A stretch of DNA of 64,000 bases from Dyella sp. BiH032 (GCF_031954525.1 NZ_CP134867.1:4278001-4342000), one strand, 5' to 3'; shown: positions 8,943-19,166, counted from the first letter of the stretch. The notes: a model not told the origin generated them from the letters alone. Numbers and translations are program-made.

Positions 8943-9890
8943 TTCGATCGTCGCGGTGATCGTGTCGCTGTAGTTGCCCGGCATCGGCGTGCTTTGCGCC
9001 GGCACCCGCCCGTACACGTTGACGGCCTGCGCCAGGCCGGTGCCGGTGCCGGTCACGCGGGTGGTGCCGCCGCTGCCATCGCCCCACGGCAAGGTCCGCG
9101 CGCTGTCGGTATAGAGCTGGTAGCCGACCGATCCCCCGCCGCCTTGTCGCTGCATCGTCCGCGCGGCGACGTTGCCGCTGCCGCCGCCGTTGAGCGAGAC
9201 GCGCCACGAATCGCCGTTGGTGCAAGTGATGCTGAGGCTGCCGGCTGCGTTGATGCCCGTGCCGATCACGCCCGCCGTGCCGAAGCTGAGATTGGTCGCG
9301 CCGATGGTGCAGTTGTTCGTGACCGTGGCGCTGACGGTGAAGGGAAAAGTGCCGGCGGCGGTGAGCGACGCGCAGCTGGGCGCGACCAGCAGGTAGTACC
9401 CGTAGGCGATCGCCGTCGCCGTGGTGAAACTCTGGCTGTACACCGTGCTCGCATCGCCGGTCGTCGGCACCGTCGTCTGGCCGGCGGCGATCTGCCCGTA
9501 GAAGTTCACTGTCGCGCCAGCCGTCGTGCCGATCAGCGGTTTGGCGATGGACACCGAGAGCGGCGTGCTGCCGGTGAAACTGGAGCCCCAGGTCTGGGTG
9601 TGGCCCGCGTCCTGGTACAGGTCGTACTGCATGGTGTTGGCACCGCTAGTCATCGCGCGCGTTACCGCCGTGCTGAGATTCAGGCAGACCAGCGCGTTGG
9701 GCTGCAGCGAGATCAGCGTCCAGTCGCAGGACACGTTGATCGTGCCGCTGCGCGCCACCGCCGTGCCGCTGATCGGGTTGACGTTGCCGAAGTCGAGGTT
9801 GCTCGCGGTGGCCGTGCAGGTCTGCGCGTGCACCGCGCCGCCTCCGCACAGCGCGGCGGCGAACAACAGCAAGATGAGCGCGCGCATCAT
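8937..9890 (-). CDS. Two-domain spore coat U protein, CsuE-like pilus tip subunit
   Basis: A 317-residue secreted protein: signal peptide MMRALILLLFAAALCGGGAVHA, then two SCPU domains (about 22-165 and 185-317). Both are recognised by a Cys followed by LDFGN / LSFGT and by the late YQLYTDS/YDLYQDA and YGRVPAQ/YGQIAAG strands. In Csu pili the last gene encodes a two-domain tip adhesin. The ATG at 9890 overlaps the usher stop as ATGA, so translation is coupled. It is the last gene of the pilus operon. Confidence 0.87.
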   Translation of the reverse strand: MMRALILLLFAAALCGGGAVHAQTCTATASNLDFGNVNPISGTAVARSGTINVSCDWTLISLQPNALVCLNLSTAVTRAMTSGANTMQYDLYQDAGHTQTWGSSFTGSTPLSVSIAKPLIGTTAGATVNFYGQIAAGQTTVPTTGDASTVYSQSFTTATAIAYGYYLLVAPSCASLTAAGTFPFTVSATVTNNCTIGATNLSFGTAGVIGTGINAAGSLSITCTNGDSWRVSLNGGGSGNVAARTMQRQGGGGSVGYQLYTDSARTLPWGDGSGGTTRVTGTGTGLAQAVNVYGRVPAQSTPMPGNYSDTITATIEF

Positions 9891-12259
9891 CGGCCCGGCT
9901 CCGTCTGCCGCGGACACGCCAGCGGCCCGATGCGCGGCAGCGAACCGTCCGTCGGAGAGCGATAGGCGAATCCGACGCTGCAGTGCCACCCGTCGCCTTC
10001 CAGGTCCAGCCGGTTGCGCTCGCGCAGGCCGCTGACGAAGGTGAGCCCGTCGTAGCCCACCACGGTATCGGTGCCGCTTTCCGCATGGCGCACGCGCGTG
10101 CCGGGCGGCAACGGCCGGCCGGCTTCATCGACCAGCGCGATCGAGGCCGCCGCATAGCGCGACAGCGGGAACCGCGCGAGCACGCCCGAACGTGCCTGCG
10201 GCACGACGTCCCGCGCCACCGTCTCCACGCGCGCATCCGCCGGCAGCGCCAGGCTGTCGATCGACAACCGGTTGGCTTGGTATGCGTTGAGGTCCGGCAC
10301 CAGCAGGTGGCCGCTCCGGTCGGTGCGGCCGATCGGACGGTTCTCGTGCAGCACGGGCACGTCCGCCACGCCATCGGTGGAGACCAGCGCGAAACCGTCG
10401 TAGATGCGGCGCGACGGCTGCAGGCTGCCGTCCATCCAGACCAGCGCGCCGAGCGCGTCCAGCGAGGCGACCTGCCGCCCGGCGGTGTCCTGCGCGAGCC
10501 CGGTGAGCTGGCCGGCGCTGCCCAGATACTGCAGCTGCGCCTGGCGGAACCGCAGCCCGCCGCTGCGCCCGTCCTGCACGCCCCAGCCCCAGCCGCCGGC
10601 GTAGTCAGCGGGACGCAGCGCCTGCAGGTTGCGGTACGGCTGGCCGCCCTGGCTGCCGGCCAGCGCGCTCGCGGTGGTGCGTCCGTCCAGCGCGAGGTTG
10701 AGGCTGAGGAAGGCGCCGTGCGCGGAGGGCCGGGCGAAGTCGCGATAGGCGCTGAGGTTGAGCGATGCGATCCGCCCCATCGACCAGAGCCAGGTCAACG
10801 CGCCGATGCGCGAGTCGGAAGCGCCCGCCGCGCGCAGTCCGATATAGCTCAGGGCAAGGTTCTGTCCCGGCGCGAACGGCAGCGACAGGGTCAGCCGCGC
10901 CAGCCGGCGCGGCGCCGGCGAACCTTCGCGCGCGGCCAGATCCGCATAACCGGAGCTGCGCTGCGTGAGTTCGGCGTCGATCGCCAGGTCCGGCCGCACC
11001 CACTGGTAGCCGAGACTCACTTGCCTGCCCGCATCGCGACCGCCGCTCATTGCCAGCGAACCGCTCAGCACGCCGGCCTGTCCGAGCCTGACCAGCGCAC
11101 CGCCACCCGCATTGGCCAGGCCGGCAGTGGCTTCGCCGTGCAGCTCCAAGGTCAGCGCATCGTCGACACCATGCCGCCACGACGCGCTGCCGGCCGGATG
11201 CGAGGCGTAGTCGAACGACGCCAGGCCATAGCGTCGGCGCACGAAACCCGCTTCCAGCCCATAGCTGTCGAGACCCTGCGCCAGCATGCGCGCATCGATG
11301 TACAGCGGCAGCGCGGTGGTCACGGTGCGGCCGAGCGCGTCACGCGTCACCAGCGTCGCCTGGCCGGCGCCGGTGATGCCGGGTGCCTGATTGAGCACGA
11401 ACGGGCCACTGGGCACGTCCACGCTGGCGCGGCGCACGTTGTTGACGTAGAGGTCCACCGCCGACGGCACCGCCGCGGAACCGCCGAGCGCCGGCAGCGG
11501 AAAAGTGATCAGGTCAGGCCGCAGGGCGAAGTCGCTGCGCCATTGCAAGCCGGCGAAACGCACGGGGCGCGACCAGTTCAACGCAGAGGTCACGCCATCG
11601 CCGACCTGGAACACGGCGGTCGTGGCCGGATCGGATCGCGTCCAGGCGGTGTCGTAGCGCACGTAGCGGCCGGTGCCGCCGCCGGCGTAGTAGGTGCCGG
11701 TGTGGTCGAAGACGCCGGAAGGCGCGAAGTAGCGAAGCTCGGACCACAACGCGAGATGCGCGCCACCGCCGCTCTGCAGGTAGGCGTCGTAGTTCAGCAG
11801 CACGCCCCTGTCGCCTTGTGCCGGCGGTACGCCAGACAGCTGCCGCGTGTCCGCGACGAACGGCAGGCGCAGGCTGTCGGGCACGGTCAATTCCACGCGC
11901 TGCGCCGCGGCGTCGTAGCGATAGGACAGGCCCGGCACCTCGTCGAGCGGAATCTCGCCGGCGCGCCCGAGTCGCGCGGGGTCCAGCCCCGCCGCCGCCA
12001 GCTCGGAGACGTCGCAGGCCAGGCGATCGCCGGTGACGCGGAAGCGCAGGATCCGTCCGCTGGCGTGGCCGTTGAGGATCACTTCGAGAAAGACCTCCTG
12101 CGGTTGCGCCATATCGAGCAAGGCCGGCACAGGCAGATCGCTGCCGCGCGCCGGCGCGACCGTGGCCATCGCGCACAGCAGAAAGCAGGCCCCTGGCCGC
12201 GGCCGGGCGCGCCGCTCAACCGCTCGCGCCGGTTCGCGGGGGATGCGCGGCGGCCGCAT
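9887..12259 (-). CDS. Fimbrial outer membrane usher, CsuD-like
   Basis: A 790-residue outer-membrane usher (PapC/FimD superfamily) that forms the pore through which chaperone-bound SCPU pilins are assembled. The order is signal region, N-terminal chaperone-binding domain (QEVFLEVILNGHASG), beta-barrel and plug (YVNNVRRASVDVPSGPFVLN, GQATLVTRDALGRT), then C-terminal domains (GRPLPPGTRV). The start codon is 3 nt after the chaperone stop. At 790 residues it is within the Csu usher range and shorter than FimD. Confidence 0.92.
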   Translation of the reverse strand: MRPPRIPREPARAVERRARPRPGACFLLCAMATVAPARGSDLPVPALLDMAQPQEVFLEVILNGHASGRILRFRVTGDRLACDVSELAAAGLDPARLGRAGEIPLDEVPGLSYRYDAAAQRVELTVPDSLRLPFVADTRQLSGVPPAQGDRGVLLNYDAYLQSGGGAHLALWSELRYFAPSGVFDHTGTYYAGGGTGRYVRYDTAWTRSDPATTAVFQVGDGVTSALNWSRPVRFAGLQWRSDFALRPDLITFPLPALGGSAAVPSAVDLYVNNVRRASVDVPSGPFVLNQAPGITGAGQATLVTRDALGRTVTTALPLYIDARMLAQGLDSYGLEAGFVRRRYGLASFDYASHPAGSASWRHGVDDALTLELHGEATAGLANAGGGALVRLGQAGVLSGSLAMSGGRDAGRQVSLGYQWVRPDLAIDAELTQRSSGYADLAAREGSPAPRRLARLTLSLPFAPGQNLALSYIGLRAAGASDSRIGALTWLWSMGRIASLNLSAYRDFARPSAHGAFLSLNLALDGRTTASALAGSQGGQPYRNLQALRPADYAGGWGWGVQDGRSGGLRFRQAQLQYLGSAGQLTGLAQDTAGRQVASLDALGALVWMDGSLQPSRRIYDGFALVSTDGVADVPVLHENRPIGRTDRSGHLLVPDLNAYQANRLSIDSLALPADARVETVARDVVPQARSGVLARFPLSRYAAASIALVDEAGRPLPPGTRVRHAESGTDTVVGYDGLTFVSGLRERNRLDLEGDGWHCSVGFAYRSPTDGSLPRIGPLACPRQTEPGR

Positions 12260-12262
12260 GCG

Positions 12263-12991
12263 TCATCGCCGGGGCACGACGTCCAGCGCCGCCTCGGCGG
12301 GCTGGGCGTTGACGTTGGCTTTCACCTTCAGCGGGCCCTCGGTCGCGAAGCCTTCGCCCAGCGGGACAGTCCATTGCCGCGTCCTCCCTGCCAGCACGTA
12401 GCCGAGCAATCCCTGGTTGACCTCGTGCGTCACGCCATCCGCACCCACGATCCGCACGGCCGCGAGCTGCGCGCGGCGTCCACCCGCATTGCTCACCCGC
12501 AGACGCCACTGCGTACCGTCGCGCCGCAGTTCCCACGCAAGACGCGGCGAGTCGGGTCGCCCCGCCGGCTCGACGAACACCGGCACGGAGTACCGCAGGC
12601 GGATGTTGATGCCGTTGCCCGCGGCAGCCTCGGTGGCAGGAATCTCATCCACCAGTACGCGGTAGCTGCGCTCCTCTCCGACGACGGCAGCATCGCGGCG
12701 GACCAGCCGCACCAATTGCTCGCCCTGCGGCTCGACGCGGATCAGCGGCGGGCTGGCCATCAGGTCGTCGCTGGCTTCCAGCGTGTCCTCGTCCGCCGAC
12801 TGGTCCCAGCGGAACACGCGCACCTGGCCGTAGATCGGCACGCTGCCGGGATTGCGCAAGGTGATGCCGCTGGCAGCCTGGCCGGGCGGCAGCTCCACCG
12901 TGATTGGCGAGATCTGCAGCGACGAGGCGTGCGCCCCCACGCCCAGGCCCAAGGCCAGGGCGAGCGCGACCCGCCGCGGCAGCCGCGTCAC
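12263..12991 (-). CDS. Periplasmic pilus chaperone, CsuC-like
   Basis: A 242-residue PapD-like chaperone: signal peptide ending near GAHA, then two Ig-like domains. LQISPITVELPPGQAASGITLRN is the N-terminal edge strand, SYRVLVDEIP the conserved chaperone signature, and RYSVPVFVEP the subunit-binding strand. I chose the GTG at 12991, which gives the signal peptide VTRLPRRVALALALGLGVG and starts 7 nt after the pilin stop. Upstream in-frame sequence lies inside the pilin gene and is Arg/Pro/Ser-rich, so not coding. Confidence 0.9.
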   Translation of the reverse strand: MTRLPRRVALALALGLGVGAHASSLQISPITVELPPGQAASGITLRNPGSVPIYGQVRVFRWDQSADEDTLEASDDLMASPPLIRVEPQGEQLVRLVRRDAAVVGEERSYRVLVDEIPATEAAAGNGINIRLRYSVPVFVEPAGRPDSPRLAWELRRDGTQWRLRVSNAGGRRAQLAAVRIVGADGVTHEVNQGLLGYVLAGRTRQWTVPLGEGFATEGPLKVKANVNAQPAEAALDVVPRR

Positions 12992-12998
12992 GAGGCGC

Positions 12999-13514
12999 TC
13001 AGAAGTAGACGGTGGCGGTGACGGTGGCCTGGTAGGTGTCCGGGCGCGGCGTGGCCTGGCTCGGCACCTGGCCGTAGACGGTGATCGACTGCGCCGCGCC
13101 GTTGCCGGTGCCCGCCACGGTGTCCGTGCCCTGAGTGTTGCCCCAGACCGTGCCGTGGCCCGCATCCTGATACAGCTGGTAGCCCACCGTGGTGCCGGTG
13201 TTGCCGGTCGTGGTGCCGGCCATCAGCCGGCTGGCGACGGTCGAGCCGGTCACGCCGCCGGCATCCAGGCCGACGTTATACGGCGTGGTGTTGGTGCAGG
13301 TCACCGCTACCGTGGTCTGCTGGTTGATCGCCGACGAAAGCACGCCGGTGGTGCCGAAGCTGAGCGGATTGGCGGTGATGCTGCAATTGGCCTGCAGCGT
13401 CAGCGAGACGGTGAACGTCGCCGTCGCGGTGCCGTTGTTGTAGGTGGCTGCCGGGGCCGCGGACGCGGCTGCGGCGAGGAGGAATGCGGAACACAGCTGC
13501 TGCCAACGCTTCAT
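12999..13514 (-). CDS. Spore coat U domain pilin, CsuA/B-like major subunit
   Basis: A 171-residue secreted single-domain SCPU protein. The signal peptide ends near APA; the mature part starts with repeated Thr/Ala strands (ATATFTVSLTLQANCSI) and has Cys pairs at NCSI and VTCTNTTPY, a YQLYQDAGH strand and YGQVPSQ near the end. It is first in the operon and followed by chaperone, usher and tip genes, as for CsuA/B, the shaft subunit of archaic chaperone-usher pili involved in biofilm attachment. The extra csuA and csuB genes of Acinetobacter are absent. Confidence 0.9.
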   Translation of the reverse strand: MKRWQQLCSAFLLAAAASAAPAATYNNGTATATFTVSLTLQANCSITANPLSFGTTGVLSSAINQQTTVAVTCTNTTPYNVGLDAGGVTGSTVASRLMAGTTTGNTGTTVGYQLYQDAGHGTVWGNTQGTDTVAGTGNGAAQSITVYGQVPSQATPRPDTYQATVTATVYF

Positions 13515-13605
13515 GACGACCCCCTGCGGTCTGCGAGCGATGCGAGTGCTGTCCGGGCCGGATCCGACCGATCGAAGCCGCCGTCCCGGGCGGTGCGCGG
13601 GCCTA

Positions 13606-13635
13606 TGTGTAGTCCCGAACCAAACGTTTAGTCAA
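13606..13635 (-). promoter_or_regulatory. Putative promoter of the pilus operon with AAACGTTT palindrome
   Basis: On the minus strand TTGACT (13635-13630) is followed at about 18 nt by TACACA. The first spacer bases form the perfect palindrome AAACGTTT (13622-13629), a possible regulator site. It lies about 95 nt upstream of the pilin ATG. Confidence 0.35.
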
Positions 13636-13730
13636 ATGGCCATGCTTGGGGAAAGAGGGGACGGACCGCGCTGTTCGCACCTGGATCGATCCAGGCAGCC
13701 GTTTCCCGCCTCCGTCCCCATCCGCCAAAG

Positions 13731-13759
13731 AAAAAGGCCGCGGAAACCGCGGCCTTTTT
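13731..13759 (-). terminator. Rho-independent terminator after sucD
   Basis: A perfect 13-bp stem (AAAAAGGCCGCGG) with a 3-nt loop and T5 on each strand. It lies 20 nt after the sucD stop and also shields the upstream side of the pilus operon. Confidence 0.92.
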
Positions 13760-13778
13760 CGTGACACCCGTCGAACCC

Positions 13779-14654
<876 letters not shown>

Positions 14655-14667
14655 GCTCGATTGCTCC

Positions 14668-15828
14668 TCACTTCGCGGCGGCCACGGCTTTCTGCGCCGC
14701 GTCGTTGAGATCGTCGGCCGGCGTGATCGCCAGGCCGGAGTTGGCCAGCAGCTCGCGGCCCAGCTCCACGTTGGTGCCCTGCAGGCGCACCACCACCGGA
14801 ATCTTCAGGCCCACTTCCTTCACCGCGGCGATGATGCCTTCGGCGATGAGGTCGCAGCGCACGATGCCGCCGAAGATGTTGACCAGGATGGCCTTCACCT
14901 TGTCGGAGGAAAGGATCAGCTTGAACGCCTCGGTCACGCGCTCCTTGGTGGCGCCGCCGCCGACGTCGAGGAAGTTGGCCGGCTCGCCGCCCGCCAGCTT
15001 GATCACGTCCATGGTGGCCATGGCCAGGCCTGCGCCGTTGACCATGCAGCCGATGGTGCCGTCCATCGTCACGTAGTTGAGGTTGTGCTGCACGGCAGCC
15101 GCCTCGGCCGCGTCTTCCTGGCTCAGGTCGCGCATGGCGGCCAGGTCGGCGTGGCGGAACTCGGCGTTGTCGTCGGAATTGACCTTGCCGTCGAGCGCGG
15201 CGAGGTTGCCGTCCTCGAGGATGGCGAGCGGATTCAGCTCGACCAGCGACAGGTCCTTCTCGTTGAACAGCTTGTACAGGCCCAGCATGATCTTGGTCAG
15301 CTGGCCGACCTGCTTGGCGTTGAGGTCCATCGCGAAGCCGAGCTGGCGGCACTGGTACGGCTGCAGACCCTCGACGAAGTCCACCACGATGGTGTGGATG
15401 TCTTCCGGGGTGTCCTTGGCGACCTGCTCGATGTCCACGCCGCCGTGCTTGGAGGCAATGAACGAGATGGCCTTGGTGTCGCGGTCCACCAGGATCGACA
15501 GGTACAGCTCCTTGGCGATGTTGGTGGCGTCGGTGACCAGCACCAGGTTCACCGGCAGCGCGCGGCCGGCGGACTGGTAGGTCTCCATGTTGGTGCCGAG
15601 CATGCCCTTGGCGGCGGCGCGGACGTCATCGAGGCTCTTGCAGAACTTCACGCCGCCGGCCTTGCCGCGGCCACCTGCGTGGATCTGCGCCTTGACCATC
15701 CATTGGGAACCGCCAAGCGCCTTGGCGGCGTCGACGGCGGCGTCGGGAGAGTTGGCAACCTTGCCCGGCGGCACGGCGATGCCGTACTTGGCGAACAATT
15801 CTTTGGCCTGGTACTCGTGGAAATTCAT
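14668..15828 (-). CDS. sucC: Succinate-CoA ligase (ADP-forming), beta subunit
   Basis: A 386-residue ATP-grasp subunit that binds the nucleotide and succinate. It begins [17 protein letters not shown], the standard N-terminus, which fixes the ATG at 15828. The grasp domain has [16 protein letters not shown], and the C-terminal ligase domain has [16 protein letters not shown] and [12 protein letters not shown]. First gene of the sucCD operon. Confidence 0.97.
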   Translation of the reverse strand: MNFHEYQAKELFAKYGIAVPPGKVANSPDAAVDAAKALGGSQWMVKAQIHAGGRGKAGGVKFCKSLDDVRAAAKGMLGTNMETYQSAGRALPVNLVLVTDATNIAKELYLSILVDRDTKAISFIASKHGGVDIEQVAKDTPEDIHTIVVDFVEGLQPYQCRQLGFAMDLNAKQVGQLTKIMLGLYKLFNEKDLSLVELNPLAILEDGNLAALDGKVNSDDNAEFRHADLAAMRDLSQEDAAEAAAVQHNLNYVTMDGTIGCMVNGAGLAMATMDVIKLAGGEPANFLDVGGGATKERVTEAFKLILSSDKVKAILVNIFGGIVRCDLIAEGIIAAVKEVGLKIPVVVRLQGTNVELGRELLANSGLAITPADDLNDAAQKAVAAAK

Positions 15829-16162
15829 TCGATACCTCGAGCGAACGGGGAAAAACATGGCGCCCGTGCCGGGAGCGTGCCGGACGGGCGTGAGGGGGAC
15901 GGACGGCGACGGACACTCGAGTGCAGGCGCTGCCGATGCAATGCGCCGCCATGCCTCGACATGACGAAAACCGCGCAATACGGCCCGGTATTTTCGCGGA
16001 AGGCGGGCGGGATGGAAAGGGGCGGCCGCGCGCACCCCCGCCAACCGGCGAGTGACAAACCCGTGACGGGCGGGCTCCGGCGGCACCTTCGACCCCGCGA
16101 AAAGCCCGCGCCCCGGCGCTCCCGGCCGGCTCTATACTGCGCCCCACCGCGACCCGCCGAGA
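15829..16162. other. sucC/pilS divergent intergenic region
   Basis: A 334-bp gap between divergent starts that must carry the promoters of sucCD and pilS. Around 15985-16003 there is an AATAC...GTATT inverted repeat in a locally AT-richer patch. No convincing -35/-10 pair or terminator was found. Confidence 0.4.
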
Positions 16163-17827
16163 GTGCCAGGCCCCGTGCCCCATACCGCGCCGCCCGCCTT
16201 CGCTCCCGTCCGCACGGCCACCGAGTCGGTGCGCCACGAACTGTTCTTCCTCAACTACTTCCGGCTGGCCCAGGCCCTGGTTTACGCAGGCCTGGCCTTC
16301 AGCCCGCCCGCACTGGGCTGGCCGCATCTGAATGACACGGACACCGCCCGCCTGGTCGCGCTGTGCTTCCTGGCTTTCGCGGTGGTGGTGGCGGGGTTGA
16401 CCCGCCGCGCCATGCCCTGGACGCGCCTGGTCACCCCGGCCTCGCTGGTGGTGGACATCGTGGCGGCGGTGCTGGCGATCGGCGCGATGCAGGACGCCCG
16501 CATCGGCATCTCGATGATGCTGGCGGTGAACCTCGCCGCGGGCGCGCTGCTGCTGCCGCTGCGGCTGGCCCTGTTCTTCGCCGCGCTGGCCACGCTGGGC
16601 ATCCTCGGCCATTCGCTGCTCAACCCCGGCGGCGAAGTCGCCATCGCCGACCGCCAGCTGCTGGAGGCCGGCCTGTTCGGCCTGGCCTACTTCGCCATCA
16701 CCATGCTGTGCTACGTGCTCAGCCGGCAATTGCGCGCCACCGAGGCACTGGCCGAGCAACGCAGCATCGACCTGGCCAATCTCGCCCAGGTCAATGAGCT
16801 GATCATCCGCCGCATGAAGACCGGCGTGCTGCTGGTCGACGACGCCAACCGCATCCACCAGATCAACGAGTCGGCCTGGATGCTGCTGGGCAATCCCAGC
16901 GCCGACCAGCGCGACCTGGGCCGCGTGGCGCCGGAGCTGTCGCGGCGCCTCTATCACTGGATGACCTCCGGCAAGCTCGACGAAACCGCCACGCAACTCG
17001 CCGACGGCACGCCGGAAGTGATCCCGCGCTTCAGCCGGCTCGCGCCGAACGACGACGCGCTGGTGCTGATCTTCCTGGACGACACCTCGCTGGTCTCGCG
17101 CCGCGCCGAGGAACTCACGCTCAGCTCGCTGGGCCGTCTCTCCGCGTCGATCGCGCACGAGATCCGCAACCCGCTCGCGGCGATCCGCTACTCCGCGCAG
17201 TTGCTCGCCGAATCGCACGACCTCGGCGCGACCGATCAGCGCATGGTGGAGATCATCAATAACCACTGCGTGCGCCTGAACGACATCATCGAGAACATCC
17301 TGCAGCTCTCGCGGCGCGAGCGCTCGCGCCCGGAGACGCTGGACCTCGGCCGCTGGGCGCAGAACTTCGTGGACGAATATCGCCAGGGCAACGACCTGGG
17401 CGGCGACACCCTGCGCGTGATCAGCAACGGCAGCGAGCCGGTGGCCGCGGTGGCCGACCCGCAGCAGTTGCAGCAGGTAGTGTGGAACCTCGTGCAGAAC
17501 GCGCTGCGCTACGGCCGCATGCCTGGCGAGCCGGCGCGCGTGATGGTGGTGGCAAGGCACGGCGAACACGGCGTGCCCATTCTGGAAGTGATCGACCGCG
17601 GCCCCGGCATTGCGCCGAAGGTGGCCGCGCAGATCTTCGAGCCGTTCTACACCACGCACGAATACGGCACCGGCCTAGGTCTTTACCTGGCGCGCCAGAT
17701 GGCCGAGGCCAACCAGGCTTCGCTGGAATACGTGCGCGTCGCCGGCGGCGGCAGCTGCTTCCGCCTGGTGCTCACGCCGCCGGCGCGGGTGCCGGGGAGC
17801 GATGCCGCCGGCACCGCGGTGGCGTAA
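16163..17827 (+). CDS. pilS: Two-component sensor histidine kinase PilS
   Basis: A 554-residue inner-membrane kinase of the PilS-PilR system that controls type IV pilin transcription. Six hydrophobic segments (about 28-190), then a PAS domain (about 215-320), the HisKA box SASIAHEIRNPLAAIRYSA with His332, and an HATPase domain with DRGPGIAPK and GTGLGLYLARQ. The start is a GTG with GAG just upstream; a second GTG lies four codons on. Upstream sucCD is its normal neighbour in Xanthomonadales, but pilR is not adjacent: it lies 16 kb downstream, across a sugar-utilisation locus. Confidence 0.92.
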   Translation: MPGPVPHTAPPAFAPVRTATESVRHELFFLNYFRLAQALVYAGLAFSPPALGWPHLNDTDTARLVALCFLAFAVVVAGLTRRAMPWTRLVTPASLVVDIVAAVLAIGAMQDARIGISMMLAVNLAAGALLLPLRLALFFAALATLGILGHSLLNPGGEVAIADRQLLEAGLFGLAYFAITMLCYVLSRQLRATEALAEQRSIDLANLAQVNELIIRRMKTGVLLVDDANRIHQINESAWMLLGNPSADQRDLGRVAPELSRRLYHWMTSGKLDETATQLADGTPEVIPRFSRLAPNDDALVLIFLDDTSLVSRRAEELTLSSLGRLSASIAHEIRNPLAAIRYSAQLLAESHDLGATDQRMVEIINNHCVRLNDIIENILQLSRRERSRPETLDLGRWAQNFVDEYRQGNDLGGDTLRVISNGSEPVAAVADPQQLQQVVWNLVQNALRYGRMPGEPARVMVVARHGEHGVPILEVIDRGPGIAPKVAAQIFEPFYTTHEYGTGLGLYLARQMAEANQASLEYVRVAGGGSCFRLVLTPPARVPGSDAAGTAVA

Positions 17828-17838
17828 GCGCGCTGCCG

Positions 17839-18849
17839 TCAGGTGGCGCGGACGATCAGGTCCACCGGCAGCACTTCGGATGCGGCCGGCTCGTCGTGGA
17901 TCATCGCCAGCATCTTGCGCGCAAGCAGGCTGCCGCCTTCCTGCCAGTCCTGGCGCACGGAGCTGAGCGGCGGATGGAAGCTGGCCGCCAGCGGCATGTC
18001 GTCGTAACCGACGACGGAGACGTCCTGCGGCACGCGGCGCCCGAGCGCCTCTACCGCGCGCACCGCGCCCATCGCGAGCAGGTCGCTGCAGGCGAACAGC
18101 GCATCGAACGGCACGTCGCGCGCCGCCAGTGACTGCACGGCATCCATGCCCGAAGCGAGCGTGAACTCGTCGCGCCGGATCAGCAGCGGCTTCACGCCAT
18201 GCTCGGCCAGCGCATCCACGAAGCCGCTCAGGCGCTCGAAGATCTCCGGATGGCCCGGATTGCCCACGAACACCGGATTACGCCGGCCCTGGGCGACGAA
18301 ATGCTCGGCCACGACCTTGCCGCCCTGGCGGTTGTCGCTGCCCACCACTACATGACTGTCGTGTTCGCCGCGCGCACCCCACACCACCATCGGCAGGCCC
18401 AGCTTGTCGAAGCGGCGCACCGCGTCCTGCCGCACGCCCTGGCCGAGCAGGATCATGCCGTCGGCCGCCTGCACCGCCGCGGCGCTGGCCCCCTGGCGCG
18501 TGGTCAGCAGCACGCTGTAGCCGGCGGCCGTCAGCTCCTGCGAGATACCGCCCAGCAGCATCAGCGGGTAGGGATCGAACATGGTGCGGTCGCTGCTCGG
18601 CTTCATCTCCACGATCACCGCCACCGTGTGGCTGCGGCGCAGGCGCAGATTGCGCGCGCTGACGTTGAGCTTGTAGCCCTGCTCGCGCGCCAGGTCCTGG
18701 ATGCGCTCGCGGGTTTCGCGGTTGACCAGCGGGCTGTCGCTGAGCGCCCGCGACACGGTGATCTTGGAGACCCCGGCCAGCTGCGCGAGGTCCGCCATGG
18801 TGAGGTTGGCCGGCGCGCCCGGTACGGGCTTTCGTTTGCTTCGACTCAA
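17839..18849 (-). CDS. LacI-family transcriptional repressor of the alpha-glucoside locus
   Basis: About 336 residues. The N-terminal LacI helix-turn-helix reads MADLAQLAGVSKITVSRALSD, the hinge is LNVSARNLRLRRSHTVAV, and the rest is a periplasmic-binding-protein-like sugar-sensing domain (VVGYDDMPLAASFHPPLSSV near the end). The best-placed start is a TTG at 18849, whose first bases overlap the TGA of an 8-codon ORF that has its own AGGAG site; ATG 18798 would cut off the residues before the helix-turn-helix. It is divergent from the GH65-mutase gene, and a large palindrome lies between them. Its 3' end is 11 bp from that of pilS. Confidence 0.88.
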   Translation of the reverse strand: MSRSKRKPVPGAPANLTMADLAQLAGVSKITVSRALSDSPLVNRETRERIQDLAREQGYKLNVSARNLRLRRSHTVAVIVEMKPSSDRTMFDPYPLMLLGGISQELTAAGYSVLLTTRQGASAAAVQAADGMILLGQGVRQDAVRRFDKLGLPMVVWGARGEHDSHVVVGSDNRQGGKVVAEHFVAQGRRNPVFVGNPGHPEIFERLSGFVDALAEHGVKPLLIRRDEFTLASGMDAVQSLAARDVPFDALFACSDLLAMGAVRAVEALGRRVPQDVSVVGYDDMPLAASFHPPLSSVRQDWQEGGSLLARKMLAMIHDEPAASEVLPVDLIVRAT

Positions 18850-18872
18850 GACCGGGCCTCGGCCAGTTCCAT
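18846..18872 (-). CDS. 8-codon upstream ORF overlapping the LacI-type gene start
   Basis: ATG at 18872 with AGGAG 7 nt upstream encodes eight residues and ends in TGA, which overlaps the TTG start of the repressor as TTGA. This fits translational coupling of a poor start codon. An alternative is that the ATG is the real start and a one-base error breaks the frame. Confidence 0.35.
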   Translation of the reverse strand: MELAEARS

Positions 18873-19044
18873 CGCTTCGCTCCTGGAGTGCGGTGTCCGC
18901 GGCGGATGGTTCGCCGCAGCGCGCAGTGTGTCGATTTGCGCCCGAGGCGTCCAACGGACGGCCGAGACGCCCCTCGCGCCTGCTCGTCCGCCGTGCTCCC
19001 GGCGAGCCTGCGGCAGCACTCCTCAAAGCCGCGTGATGCCGCGC

Positions 19045-19090
19045 CGCAGCAAATGATATCGATATCTTGATATCGATATCATTTGCTGCG
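19045..19090. promoter_or_regulatory. 46-bp perfect palindromic operator
   Basis: Two perfect 22-bp inverted arms (CGCAGCAAATGATATC continuing GATATC) are separated by TT. Each arm itself contains TGATATCGATATC, a 13-14-bp palindrome centred on CG, the typical architecture of LacI-family operators. The two core sites are therefore 16 bp apart, facing the same DNA region. It lies between the divergent repressor gene and the GH65-mutase gene, 77 bp before the latter's ATG. Confidence 0.8.
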
Positions 19091-19166
19091 AAGCTCGCCG
19101 CCCAATGGACCGGCCAGCGCACCCCGCGCCCCGCCTAGAACAACCAAAAGATCGACTGGGGATTAC

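Noticed and set aside
9983..13021. A 1,012-codon plus-strand frame opposite the pilus usher and chaperone
   Set aside because: No domain, and Arg/Gln/His-rich composition typical of antisense frames; the minus-strand usher is unambiguous.
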